Positions 1-6,895 of a DNA stretch of 64,000 nucleotides are shown here, one piece after another. Under the pieces are notes generated by a model, which made no database searches, was not told where the DNA came from, and saw only the letters and a list, made by a program, of their open reading frames with translations. The translations under genes were made by a program, and so were the position numbers. Position 1 is the stretch's first letter. Each line of letters starts with the position of its first letter. The DNA is from Gammaproteobacteria bacterium (GTDB lineage Bacteria > Pseudomonadota > Gammaproteobacteria > 21-64-14), in the NCBI GenBank assembly GCA_027013145.1, contig JALUXX010000012.1, forward strand, positions 1 to 64,000, given 5' to 3'.

Positions 1-187
1 TCGGTGTCGGGGGGGGGTGGGGGGGGCGTCAAGGGTGCGGGGGGGTGTCCGCCGGGCGACGGGTAGGGTCGGGCGTGTCGTTGGGCGCGGGCGGTGGCGT
101 CTGGTGTGGGCTCGGGCACGGATGGTTTCGGGGGGGGCGTGGGGCTTGGGTGGTTTGGCGGGATGGGGGGGATCTCTTGATGGCCTC

Positions 188-209
188 GGCCGGGCGAGCC
201 CGGCCCTAC
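188..209. repeat. Single REP-like palindrome
   Basis: A GC-rich palindrome (GGCCGGGCGAGCCCGGCC followed by CTAC) of the family that recurs at 2929, 2993, 6610, 8773-9360, 21673 and 21704. It lies just before the first gene. The preceding 1-187 is strongly G-biased and shows no convincing gene. Confidence 0.75.
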
Positions 210-250
210 AGGTGGGAAGTCCGCGGGGGGTGGTTGTCGCAGACCAGGTG

Positions 251-1135
251 ATGGAGCAGGTCGGGGTGCTCGGCGGCGGCGGGGCGGTGGGGGATGCGCT
301 GCTGCGGCGGCTGGCCGGCAGCGGCCGGCGGGTGACGGTGTTCTCGCGCCGACCTGTGGCCGGTGTTCCTGCGGGGGTGGAATGGCGGCGGTTGGCGGTC
401 GACAAGGGGTCGGGCGGGGCCGCGAGCGATGTGGAAGCACCATCGGCCATCGCGCTTTGGATCTGCATTGCGCCGATCTGGGTCGTGGAGGGCTATCGGG
501 CGCTCTTCGAGTCGTACGGGGCGCAGCGCATCGTCGCGCTGTCGTCGACCAGCCGTTTCGTGAAGGGGGATTCGAAGGATCGCGCCGAGCGGGATACGGC
601 ACAGCGGATCGCGGAAGGGGAGGAGCGGTTGACCCGTTGGGCGTCGGGGCGTGGGGTGGAATGGGTGATCCTCCGGCCGACGCTGGTCTACGGCGGGGGG
701 CGCGATCGCAACGTCGCAGAGATTGCGCGTTTCGTGCGTAGATTCGGCTTCTTCCCGCTGCTCGGTGAGGCGTCCGGTCTGCGCCAGCCGGTGCATGCGG
801 AGGACGTCGCGTCGGCCTGCGTGGCCGCGCTCGGGTCGACGGCGCCGCGCAATCGCTTCTATACGCTGTCCGGAGGCGAGACGCTCGCGTATCGGGAGAT
901 GGTCGCGCGCATCTGCCGGGCGACGGGTCGGCCGGCGCGCATGCCGCGCGTGCCGCTCTGGGCCTTCCGCCTCGGCGTGCGCGGGCTTCGGCTCCTGCCG
1001 CGCTATCGCGGGTGGACGCCGGAGATGGCGGAGCGGATGAACCGCGACCTCGTGTTCGGACACGAGGAGGCGGCTCGCGATCTGGGGTTTCGCCCGCGCG
1101 CCTTCCGCCCGACGCCGGCCGACGTGGGCGGCTGA
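251..1135 (+). CDS. NAD-dependent epimerase/dehydratase-like SDR protein
   Basis: The 294-residue protein starts at the ATG at 251; the frame is open further upstream, but that part is low-complexity and lacks family similarity. A Rossmann nucleotide-binding loop is visible at the N-terminus (VGVLGGGGAVGDALL). An SSTSR segment and an ILRPTLVYG segment follow, as in atypical/extended SDR sugar-nucleotide epimerases. The usual YxxxK catalytic pair is not evident after SSTSR, so catalysis is uncertain. It sits 80 bp upstream of a WecA/WbpL-type sugar-phosphate transferase on the same strand, which suggests a role in making or altering a nucleotide sugar for a surface polysaccharide. The substrate cannot be read from sequence. 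Confidence 0.8.
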   Translation: MEQVGVLGGGGAVGDALLRRLAGSGRRVTVFSRRPVAGVPAGVEWRRLAVDKGSGGAASDVEAPSAIALWICIAPIWVVEGYRALFESYGAQRIVALSSTSRFVKGDSKDRAERDTAQRIAEGEERLTRWASGRGVEWVILRPTLVYGGGRDRNVAEIARFVRRFGFFPLLGEASGLRQPVHAEDVASACVAALGSTAPRNRFYTLSGGETLAYREMVARICRATGRPARMPRVPLWAFRLGVRGLRLLPRYRGWTPEMAERMNRDLVFGHEEAARDLGFRPRAFRPTPADVGG

Positions 1136-1215
1136 TCGGGCGTGGCCGGGGCTGTCGGGCTGCGGGTGAGGGGGCGGACGGTGATCGGCCGCGCGTACCG
1201 GTGCGGGCCGGACAC

Positions 1216-2253
1216 GTGACCGCGTGGGTTGCGGTTGCGGCGGCGTTCGTGGTGGCACTCGGGCTCACGCGCCGCTTTCTCTCGCCCGACTCCCGCCTGC
1301 ACGTCCTCGATCATCCGAACGAGCGTTCTTTGCACTCCGCGCCGGTGCCGCGCAGCGGGGGTGTGGCGGTCGTGGCGGGGATCGTCGTAGCGGCGTCCAT
1401 CGCGGCGGTGGGCGGCGCGCTTCCCGTGGGGCTGGCCTGGATTGCGGCCGGCGGGGCGTTGCTGGTCGCGGTGGGGGTGGTCGACGACCGGCGGGGGCTC
1501 GGGGCGGGATGGCGGCTCGCGGCGCAGGTCCTGGCGGCGGGGCTCGCGGTCGCGGGCGGGTTGCGCTTCGGGCCGATCGCGGTGCCCGGGGCGGTGTTCG
1601 AGCCGGGCGCGGCGCTCGGCGTTGCGGTCACCGTCCTGTTCGCGGTGTGGTTCGTGAACCTGTACAACTTCATGGACGGTATGGACGGGTTCGCGGGCGG
1701 GATGGCGGTGTTCGGCTTCGGGGGGCTCGCGGCGCTCGGCGCCCTCGGCCACGCGCCGGGTTTCGCCGCGCTCAACGCGGTGGTGGCCGCGGCGGCGGGC
1801 GGATTCCTGATCTACAACTTCCCGCCGGCGCGGATCTTCCTCGGCGATGCGGGCGCCCCGGTGCTGGGATACCTCGCGGCGGCCTCCTCGTTGTGGGGCG
1901 TGCGCGCGGGGCTGTTCGCGATCTGGGTGCCGGTGCTGATCTTCTCGCCGTTCATCGCCGACGCCACGGTGACGCTGGCGCGGCGGGCGCTGCGGGGCGA
2001 ACGGGTGTGGCGCGCGCACCGCAGCCACTACTACCAGCGCCTCGTGCAGCTCGGCTGGGGCCACCGGCGAACGGTGCTGGCCGAATACGGGCTGATGGCG
2101 GCGGCGGTGGCGAGCGCCCTGGGTTCGCGGGGGATGGGGGTGGGCTGGCAGTGGGGGTTGATCGGGGTCTGGCTGGCGGGATACGGGCTGGTATTCGCGG
2201 GCATCGAGGTGCTGGAGCGGCGGAGGGGTTTGAAGACGGCCGGGTTGAAGTAG
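1216..2253 (+). CDS. MraY/WecA-family polyprenyl-phosphate sugar-1-phosphate transferase (WbpL-like)
   Basis: A 345-residue polytopic membrane protein that should move a HexNAc-1-phosphate-type sugar from UDP to undecaprenyl phosphate, the first step of O-antigen or similar glycan assembly at the inner membrane. Family signatures are in order: DHPNERSLHSAPVPRSGG in the first cytoplasmic loop, a VVDDRRGL acidic motif, NLYNFMDGMDGFAGG, FLGDAGAPVLGY and the HRSHYYQRL loop. About ten hydrophobic segments are present. A GTG start at 1216 is chosen because the first membrane helix follows directly; GTG 1201 is an alternative. WbpL pairs with WbpM in Pseudomonas O-antigen loci, and a WbpM homologue lies at 6896, separated here by a toxin-antitoxin island. 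Confidence 0.88.
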   Translation: MTAWVAVAAAFVVALGLTRRFLSPDSRLHVLDHPNERSLHSAPVPRSGGVAVVAGIVVAASIAAVGGALPVGLAWIAAGGALLVAVGVVDDRRGLGAGWRLAAQVLAAGLAVAGGLRFGPIAVPGAVFEPGAALGVAVTVLFAVWFVNLYNFMDGMDGFAGGMAVFGFGGLAALGALGHAPGFAALNAVVAAAAGGFLIYNFPPARIFLGDAGAPVLGYLAAASSLWGVRAGLFAIWVPVLIFSPFIADATVTLARRALRGERVWRAHRSHYYQRLVQLGWGHRRTVLAEYGLMAAAVASALGSRGMGVGWQWGLIGVWLAGYGLVFAGIEVLERRRGLKTAGLK

Positions 2254-2584
2254 GCGGGGGGATGTTCGAGTGACGGCTTTCACGCAGGGCGAGTTCCCGG
2301 CTGTCTTGGTCGTGCCGGCGCAGAATTTCGAGGATGGTGGCAGTGGAGCAGTTTCCGCGCCGGATCCACACGACCTTGGGCGGTGCGCCCAGGAGGAGGC
2401 TACGCTCATGGAAGTCCGCATCTTTGGTGACGACGATCAGGTCGTTTTTGCGGGCGTACTCCCAGACTTCACTGTCAGAGGCGGAACCCAGCCCGACCCT
2501 ATGGACATGGACACAGCCGGGATACAGATCCGATAGCGATTCAACCAGATGCGGTGACAGGTTCTGGTCGAAAAGCAGTCTCAC
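1952..2584 (-). CDS. DUF5615 PIN-like toxin, with aberrant C-terminal extension
   Basis: Residues 1-100 match the DUF5615 PIN-like family: RLLFDQNLSPHLV at the start, VTKDADFHERSLL in the middle and PKVVWIRRGNCST afterwards. The acidic residues expected of a PIN-like nuclease are present. The GTG start overlaps the stop of the DUF433 gene (GTGA), the usual antitoxin-then-toxin arrangement. Family members end near 110-115 residues. Here the normal end is lost and the frame continues about 100 Pro/Ala/Arg-rich residues antisense into the 3' part of the sugar transferase gene (about 300 bp overlap). The tail is probably read-through; the toxin is either C-terminally damaged or carries a non-functional tail. 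Confidence 0.75.
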   Translation of the reverse strand: MRLLFDQNLSPHLVESLSDLYPGCVHVHRVGLGSASDSEVWEYARKNDLIVVTKDADFHERSLLLGAPPKVVWIRRGNCSTATILEILRRHDQDSRELALRESRHSNIPPPTSTRPSSNPSAAPAPRCPRIPARIPPARPRSTPTASPPPSPANPGRSPPPPPSARIRPAPFAGGPSRAARGAGSSGCGARATPVRPAAPAAPASPWRRR

Positions 2585-2808
2585 GCGGTGGATGCCAACT
2601 GGTGGCGTTCGCGGTCGGCGGCGTAGCTCAGGCAGGCCTGGATGTCGTCCGGCGTGAGATATGGAAAATCGGCGAGGATCTGTTCCGGGGTCATTCCCGA
2701 GGCGAGATACTCCAGGACATCGTAGACCGTGATCCGCATTCCACGGATGCAGGGCTTCCCGCCCCTCTTTCCGGGCTCGATCGTGATCAGATCGCGGTAA
2801 TTTGTCAT
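2581..2808 (-). CDS. DUF433 antitoxin
   Basis: A 75-residue DUF433 protein with the hallmark IEPGKRGGKPCIRGMRITVYD segment split over the first third, then DVLEYLASGMTPEQILADFP and LTPDDIQACLSYAADRE. DUF433 proteins carry a helix-turn-helix and act as the DNA-binding antitoxin of DUF5615 PIN-like toxins. It lies first in the operon, and its stop overlaps the toxin start by four bases. A good sigma70-type promoter sits about 40 bp upstream on the same strand (2854-2882). Length and motifs look intact. Confidence 0.88.
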   Translation of the reverse strand: MTNYRDLITIEPGKRGGKPCIRGMRITVYDVLEYLASGMTPEQILADFPYLTPDDIQACLSYAADRERHQLASTA

Positions 2809-2853
2809 GATCGATCAGAACCCTCGGCTTCCGGGCAGGGACGAACGAATCCA

Positions 2854-2882
2854 ATTATTTGGCGGCGTTCGGGTACTGTCAA
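2854..2882 (-). promoter_or_regulatory. Sigma70-type promoter of the DUF433/DUF5615 operon
   Basis: On the minus strand, TTGACA (2882-2877), a 17-bp spacer and AATAAT (2859-2854) give a near-consensus promoter. Transcription should start near 2847, leaving a leader of roughly 39 nt before the DUF433 ATG at 2808. Confidence 0.7.
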
Positions 2883-2928
2883 CCGGCTGCCACGCCATCC
2901 GGCGCCGGACGCCTAACGATCGGCGGGC

Positions 2929-3014
2929 GTAGGGCGGGGCTTGCCCCGCCGACGACACCCGTACATACGGCGTCGGGACGGTCAACCGCCTCGGCCGGGC
3001 AAGCCCGGCCCTAC
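2929..3014. repeat. Pair of inverted REP palindromes (BIME-like)
   Basis: Two palindromic units of the same family in opposite orientation, at 2929-2950 (GGCGGGGCTTGCCCCGCC core) and 2993-3014 (GGCCGGGCAAGCCCGGCC core). They occupy the non-coding stretch between the DUF433 promoter and the IS607-type element. The remaining 3015-3373 shows no gene that I can support. Confidence 0.75.
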
Positions 3015-3411
3015 GTGGCTCGGTGGGAGCTGGGGGTGTGCGTGGGGATGTCGTGGCCGAAGGTTGTTTCTTCGCCGGCGGGGATCATCCCGCCCTGGCC
3101 GCCCTGAGGGGGGCGGGCTTGCGCGGGGGTAGCGCAACGCCCCGGCGGAAATCGCGCGCCCCGCTTTTCTTTCGCGGGCTTATACGGCTGAGCAGAGGGG
3201 GCGGCGGCGATCCGGGTCGGGGGCCACGGGCGAACGGAAAATCTGCGGTGGTCGATGCCGCGGGAATGAGTGGGCCCGCGGTGTCGGTGAAGGGTTGGGG
3301 CACGGCCCGGCCTGTCGTCTGGTCGCGCGGGTATTACCGTGAATGAGGAGGAACTCGTTGGAGATAGGGGCTCGAACAGTTCACTGAATAGTTGCGCATT
3401 CCTGCGCTTTA

Positions 3412-4056
3412 ATGTATGTTGTGTACATGTCGCGTAAGATGGTCAGCATCCGCGAAGCCGCCGAGTTCCTGGGCGTCTCCGCGCAAACACTGCGGCGCTG
3501 GGAGCGCGAAGGCAAGCTCGTCCCTGATGAGCGCACGCCGGGTGGGCGTCGGCGCTACGACTTGGCGCGGCTGCGGCCGGAACAGTTCCATGCGCCCGAG
3601 GCAGCACGTCGCACCATCGCCTATGCCCGCGTGTCAAGTCACGACCAGAAGGAGGATCTGGAGCGACAGAAGCAGGTGCTTGAGATGTACTGCGCCCGGC
3701 AAGGCTGGACGTTCGAGGTCATTGCCGACCTGGGTTCGGGCATGAACTATCACAAGAAGGGCCTCAAGCGGCTGCTGGATGCGATTATCAACGGCGAAGT
3801 AGGGCGCTTGGTCATCACCCACAAAGACCGACTGTTGCGTTTCGGCGCGGAACTGGTGTTCGTCATCTGCGAGGCCAGGGGCGTCGAGGTCGTGATTCTC
3901 AACCAAGGCGAGGACACGACGTTCGAGGAAGATTTGGCGAAGGACGTTCTGGAGATCATCACAGTGTTCAGCGCTCGGCTCTACGGCTCGCGCTCACGCA
4001 AGAACCAGAAGCTGCTCGACGGCGTGCGTGCTGCGGTGGAGGCGTCGCAATGCTGA
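3412..4056 (+). CDS. tnpA: IS607-family serine recombinase transposase TnpA
   Basis: A 214-residue protein. Residues about 7-45 form a MerR/excisionase-type winged helix (VSIREAAEFLGVSAQTLRRW, with the wing TPGGRRRYD). The rest is a small serine recombinase: TIAYARVSSHDQKEDLERQ carries the nucleophilic serine, and THKDRLLRFG carries conserved arginines. The C-terminal helix (SARLYGSRSRKNQKL) is characteristic of IS607 transposases. It moves the element through serine-recombinase chemistry with little target specificity. Its last seven bases overlap the tnpB start, implying translational coupling. The ATG at 3412 gives the full-length family protein; the internal ATG at 3427 is an alternative. 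Confidence 0.93.
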   Translation: MYVVYMSRKMVSIREAAEFLGVSAQTLRRWEREGKLVPDERTPGGRRRYDLARLRPEQFHAPEAARRTIAYARVSSHDQKEDLERQKQVLEMYCARQGWTFEVIADLGSGMNYHKKGLKRLLDAIINGEVGRLVITHKDRLLRFGAELVFVICEARGVEVVILNQGEDTTFEEDLAKDVLEIITVFSARLYGSRSRKNQKLLDGVRAAVEASQC

Positions 4057-5246
4057 TCGCACACAAAATCGCGCTCGACCCAAACAACGTGCAGTCCACC
4101 TATCTGGCCCGCGCGGCGGGCACGGCGCGGTTCGCGTACAACTGGGCGCTGTCCGAGTGGAAGCGCCAGTACGAGGCATGGAAGGCCGACAACCGCTTGC
4201 CAAAACCTTCGCAGGCAGCGCTGCGCCGCCAGTTGAACGCCATCAAGCGCGAGCGGTTCCCCTGGATGCTGGAAGTGACCAAGAACGCGCCGCAGATGGC
4301 GATCATCCAGTTGGGGCAGGCATTTCAGAATTTCTTCGCGGGCCGTGCCCGCTATCCGACTTTCCGCAGGAAGGGCGTGCACGACCGCTTCACGCTCACC
4401 AACGACCAGTTCGACATCGACGGTTCACGCCTGCGTATCCCGAATCTCGGTTGGGTGCGCATGCGCGAGACGTTGCGCTTCACCGGAAAGGTCATGTCGG
4501 CCACGGTCTCCCGTGTGGCCGACAAGTGGTTCGTCAGCATCACTGTTGACACGCCCGACAGTTCGCATCTGCCAAAAGCCGAAAACCAAGGCGCGGTGGG
4601 TGTCGATCTGGGCGTGTCGGCGCTGGCGACGCTCTCGACGGGAGAAACCATCCCCGGCCCGAAAGCTCACAAGGCGCTGCTGGACCGCTTGCGCAGGCTC
4701 TCGCGGAGCCTGTCGCGCAAGCAGAAAGGATCGAGCAACCGGCGCAAGGCCAAAGCCAAACTGGCGAAGCTGCATGCCCGCATCGCCCATGTCCGCTCGG
4801 ACGCCATGCACAAGCTCACAACGGACCTCGCCCGCCGGTTCCACACCATCGGCATCGAGGATCTGAACGTGCGCGGCATGATGACGAACCGCCACCTGGC
4901 CCGCTCCATCGCCGACATGAGCTTCTTCGAGTTCCGGCGGCAATTGGAGTACAAGGCCGCGATGCGCGGCGGCGTCGTGAAGGTGGCGGATCGCTTCTAT
5001 GCCAGCAGCAAGACGTGCTCGGCTTGCGGGCACAAGCTGGAAGCCTTGCCGCTGTCTGTGCGCGAATGGACATGCCCGGCTTGCGGCATCGTCCACGATC
5101 GCGACGTGAACGCCGCGATCAACCTGAAGAACATGGCCGTGAGTTCCACGGTTTCAGCCTGTGGAGAGGAAGGCTCTGGCCGCGCTCGCAAGAGCGCGGT
5201 GAAACCGTCCTCGACGAAGCAGGAAGTCAGCTTTGTTCCTGTTTAG
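4050..5246 (+). CDS. tnpB: TnpB, RNA-guided RuvC-like nuclease of the IS607 element
   Basis: A 398-residue TnpB of usual length. It has an N-terminal helix-turn-helix/OB-like region, then a split RuvC domain: the first Asp in GAVGVDLGVSALATL, the Glu in IGIEDLNVRGMM, and the last Asp in HDRDVNAAINL. The two zinc-ribbon knuckles (CSACGHKL and CPACGIVHDRD) are complete. TnpB proteins of IS200/605 and IS607 elements are known to be guided by a transposon-encoded omega RNA and to cut donor sites after excision, favouring retention of the element. All catalytic residues that can be judged are present, so it is probably functional. It starts inside the end of tnpA. Confidence 0.93.
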   Translation: MLIAHKIALDPNNVQSTYLARAAGTARFAYNWALSEWKRQYEAWKADNRLPKPSQAALRRQLNAIKRERFPWMLEVTKNAPQMAIIQLGQAFQNFFAGRARYPTFRRKGVHDRFTLTNDQFDIDGSRLRIPNLGWVRMRETLRFTGKVMSATVSRVADKWFVSITVDTPDSSHLPKAENQGAVGVDLGVSALATLSTGETIPGPKAHKALLDRLRRLSRSLSRKQKGSSNRRKAKAKLAKLHARIAHVRSDAMHKLTTDLARRFHTIGIEDLNVRGMMTNRHLARSIADMSFFEFRRQLEYKAAMRGGVVKVADRFYASSKTCSACGHKLEALPLSVREWTCPACGIVHDRDVNAAINLKNMAVSSTVSACGEEGSGRARKSAVKPSSTKQEVSFVPV

Positions 5247-5274
5247 GCAGGAATGAGCAAGTCTGACGGAACAG
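5130..5274 (+). ncRNA. Putative omega RNA region of the IS607 element
   Basis: By analogy with characterised TnpB systems, the guide-RNA scaffold is encoded by the last part of tnpB plus the right end of the element, and the guide is the flanking sequence beyond the right edge. Here that covers the low-conservation TnpB tail and the segment around the GCAGGAATG end repeat. The predicted guide would begin near 5275, at the start of the vapB-like gene. Position and processing are inferred; I cannot fold the RNA. Confidence 0.35.
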
Positions 5275-5277
5275 CCT

Positions 5278-5523
5278 ATGGGTACGATCGTCACGAGCAG
5301 GGGGCGGATCACCATTCCGAAGAGAATCCGCGAAGCGTTGGGATTGAAGCCGGGCAGCGAGGTCGAATTCGACGTCGAGGAGGGGCGCATCGTCATCCGC
5401 AGGGCCGGTGCGCCGAGGGGACGGCGGCCGGGGCGGAAGGATCGATTCACCCGCGCGCGGGGGTGTGCGACCATACCGTGGCGTACGGACCAATTGATGG
5501 CGCTGCTGCGTGGCGGGGAATGA
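5278..5523 (+). CDS. AbrB/MazE-type antitoxin (VapB-like)
   Basis: An 81-residue protein with an N-terminal swapped-hairpin AbrB domain (TIVTSRGRITIPKRIREALG, then LKPGSEVEFDVEEGRIVIRR). Its C-terminal tail ends ARGCATIPWRTDQLMALLRGG, which is the toxin-binding tail typical of VapB. It should bind its own operator and neutralise a PIN-domain VapC. The matching vapC directly downstream is broken (5530-5637), so this is an orphan antitoxin. The IS607 element lies only four bases upstream of the ATG and has cut the gene off from its original promoter. Expression now probably depends on read-through from the element. Confidence 0.88.
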   Translation: MGTIVTSRGRITIPKRIREALGLKPGSEVEFDVEEGRIVIRRAGAPRGRRPGRKDRFTRARGCATIPWRTDQLMALLRGGE

Positions 5524-5529
5524 TCGGTC

Positions 5530-5637
5530 GTGGTTGGCGCGAACGCCCTTGTGGATGTGTTGATGGGCGATTCTGGCGGGGCGCGCTGGGCGACCGCAGG
5601 ACTTCGGTTTGTGATCGTTTATCTGCGAGATCATTGA
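5530..5637 (+). pseudogene. Truncated vapC (PIN-domain toxin) remnant
   Basis: Starting at GTG 5530, six bases after the VapB-like stop, the frame reads VVGANALVDVLMGDSGGA, which resembles a VapC N-terminus (usually VVDANALVD...). The first catalytic Asp is replaced by Gly, and the frame stops after 35 codons instead of about 130. Loss of the active-site acid and of the remaining domain make this a dead toxin. It is too short for ordinary ORF calling; recognition rests on position and the first 18 residues. Confidence 0.65.
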
Positions 5638-5755
5638 ACACGGCTTTCAGATTGCAGGCGGGGAGTCGGAGGATGCGGCGGCCGCCTCCCGGATAGTGAT
5701 GAGTGTGGGCTGGCGCTTTCGGGAACTGTTCAGTAAGCGGAGGGGAGGTGAATCG

Positions 5756-5959
5756 ATGAAACTGAAGGTAATCATTCATGAGGCGGAGGAGGGAGGCTAT
5801 TGGGCCGAAGTCCCTTCCATTCCCGGCTGTGCCACGCAGGGAGAGACGTTCGATGAGCTTCTCGGAAACATCTACGAAGCCGTCGAGGGGTGTTTGTCCG
5901 TGGATGTTGCAGATGTTGCGATAACGGAAAAAGACAAGATTCTGGAGATCGCGGTGTGA
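5756..5959 (+). CDS. hicB: HicB-type antitoxin
   Basis: A 67-residue HicB-family protein: the start [20 protein letters not shown], then [22 protein letters not shown], is the partial RNase H-like fold of HicB. It neutralises the HicA mRNA interferase. A strong Shine-Dalgarno tract (GGAGGGGAGG) precedes the ATG at 5756; the longer upstream frame lacks family similarity. The short form has no C-terminal DNA-binding domain, so autoregulation may need the HicA complex. The order is antitoxin first, with a GTGA overlap into hicA, the reverse of the classical hicAB order but common for this subtype. Confidence 0.9.
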   Translation: MKLKVIIHEAEEGGYWAEVPSIPGCATQGETFDELLGNIYEAVEGCLSVDVADVAITEKDKILEIAV

Positions 5960-6162
5960 AGGCGATCTCGGGTAAAGAGTTCGCGAAGTTGCTTGAAAAG
6001 AAGGGCTGGGAATTGCGAAGAACCAAGGGGAGCCATCACATCTACGTCAAGGCCGGAAGCGCGGTGCGCATTTCCGTACCGGTACATGGTAACAGCCCGC
6101 TGAAGATCGGCCTGCTGAGGCACCTGATGAAGACCGCCGGAATCGACGAGCAGGAGTTATGA
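5956..6162 (+). CDS. hicA: HicA-type mRNA interferase toxin
   Basis: A 68-residue HicA protein with a double-stranded-RNA-binding-like fold: [21 protein letters not shown], split before SHHIYVK with the catalytic histidine, then [23 protein letters not shown]. It cuts mRNA when not bound by HicB. The GTG at 5956 overlaps the hicB stop and gives the normal family length; longer in-frame starts only add hicB-overlapping residues. The key histidine and the C-terminal helix are present, so the pair looks functional. Confidence 0.9.
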   Translation: MKAISGKEFAKLLEKKGWELRRTKGSHHIYVKAGSAVRISVPVHGNSPLKIGLLRHLMKTAGIDEQEL

Positions 6163-6225
6163 CATCGATGGGGCGAGCCGAGGTGTCCATCGGGGCGAAC
6201 GACCCTGACGATCGAGGACCAACGC

Positions 6226-6522
6226 ATGACGACCTCCGGGCGGGTTTTCGAACGCCCATTGAGGGTGGAAGGCGCCACTCCCTAGGTGGACCAGTGGCTG
6301 AGTCAGCCGGTCGTCACCGTCCTCACCCCTGGTTCTTCCCACTGGCGGATCTTGCGCAATCTTCTGATGCGGACCGGCTCCGGCGGCAACTCGACCGCCG
6401 ACGCGCCTATCGCCGCTCTCGCCCTGGAACATGTCTACACCGCCTATTCCTGCGATCATGACGTCAAGCGGTTTCCAGGGCTGAAGCCCATCGATCCGCT
6501 CGCCGAACCGCGCGGAGCATAG
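6226..6522 (+). pseudogene. Decayed PIN-domain (VapC-like) toxin with an in-frame amber stop
   Basis: Reading from 6226, the frame gives TTSGRVFERPLRVEGATP, then an amber codon at 6283-6285, then VDQWLSQPVVTVLTPGSSHW. The last part, STADAPIAALALEHVYTAYS followed by CDHDVKRFPGLKPIDPL, is the C-terminal half of a VapC with its conserved acidic residues. The N-terminal half is not recognisable in any frame upstream. It follows hicA by 63 bp. This is a second, independent broken PIN toxin in the same island. Confidence 0.7.
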
Positions 6523-6895
6523 ATGCAGTTCGGCCGCGAGAGCGACGGGACATGGGTTGGTCCGGCGGCGCGGTGGCTGGCCGGGTTTTGTGCAGGTTGG
6601 CAGGTCGTCGGCCGGGCAAGCCCGGCCCTACGCCGGATCGGCGGAAACGCGGGAAGTGCGGGGTGGAGGTCGTGCCGTGGATTGATCCCCTCTCCCCGGC
6701 CCGGCGCCGGGCGGGCAGGGCCGGGTCTGCGGGGGACGGCGGGTTCGGGTGGCGCATCGGCGTGCGGGTAAACCCGCGGGGTCCGGTCGCTGTCGGCGGG
6801 CGTCGGGCGCGCCGGTGCGCGGTTTGTGAGCGCGCGGGGGTGGAGTAGTATGGGGCGCCTCGGGAATCGGCACGGCGAGAGGGGGTGAGGGGTCG
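6523..6895. other. Non-coding gap with one REP palindrome
   Basis: The segment holds one REP palindrome at 6610-6631 (GGCCGGGCAAGCCCGGCC core plus CTAC) and GC-rich sequence. No gene is supported. The last bases before 6896 contain a purine-rich ribosome-binding tract (GAGAGGGGGTGAGGGG) for the WbpM-type gene. Confidence 0.6.

Larger units (their letters stand above)
3374..5274 (+). mobile_element. IS607-type insertion sequence (serine transposase plus TnpB)
   Basis: The element carries the two overlapping genes typical of IS607: a MerR-headed serine recombinase and a TnpB. A 9-bp inverted repeat lies near the ends (CATTCCTGC at 3397-3405 and GCAGGAATG at 5247-5255). The hexamer GAACAG occurs at both presumed edges (3374-3379 and 5269-5274), so the boundary is placed there; exact ends are inferred. 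Insertion was immediately upstream of an AbrB/VapB antitoxin gene, whose ATG is only four bases past the right edge. Both genes appear intact, so the element could be active. Confidence 0.8.

Noticed and set aside
1003-2421. Long minus-strand frame opposite the sugar-transferase gene
   Set aside because: It is an Arg/His/Pro-rich antisense shadow caused by high GC3 and has no family motif.
6159-6461. Plus-strand frame directly after hicA
   Set aside because: Its peptide is unrelated to any family; the true relic of a PIN toxin is in a different frame.
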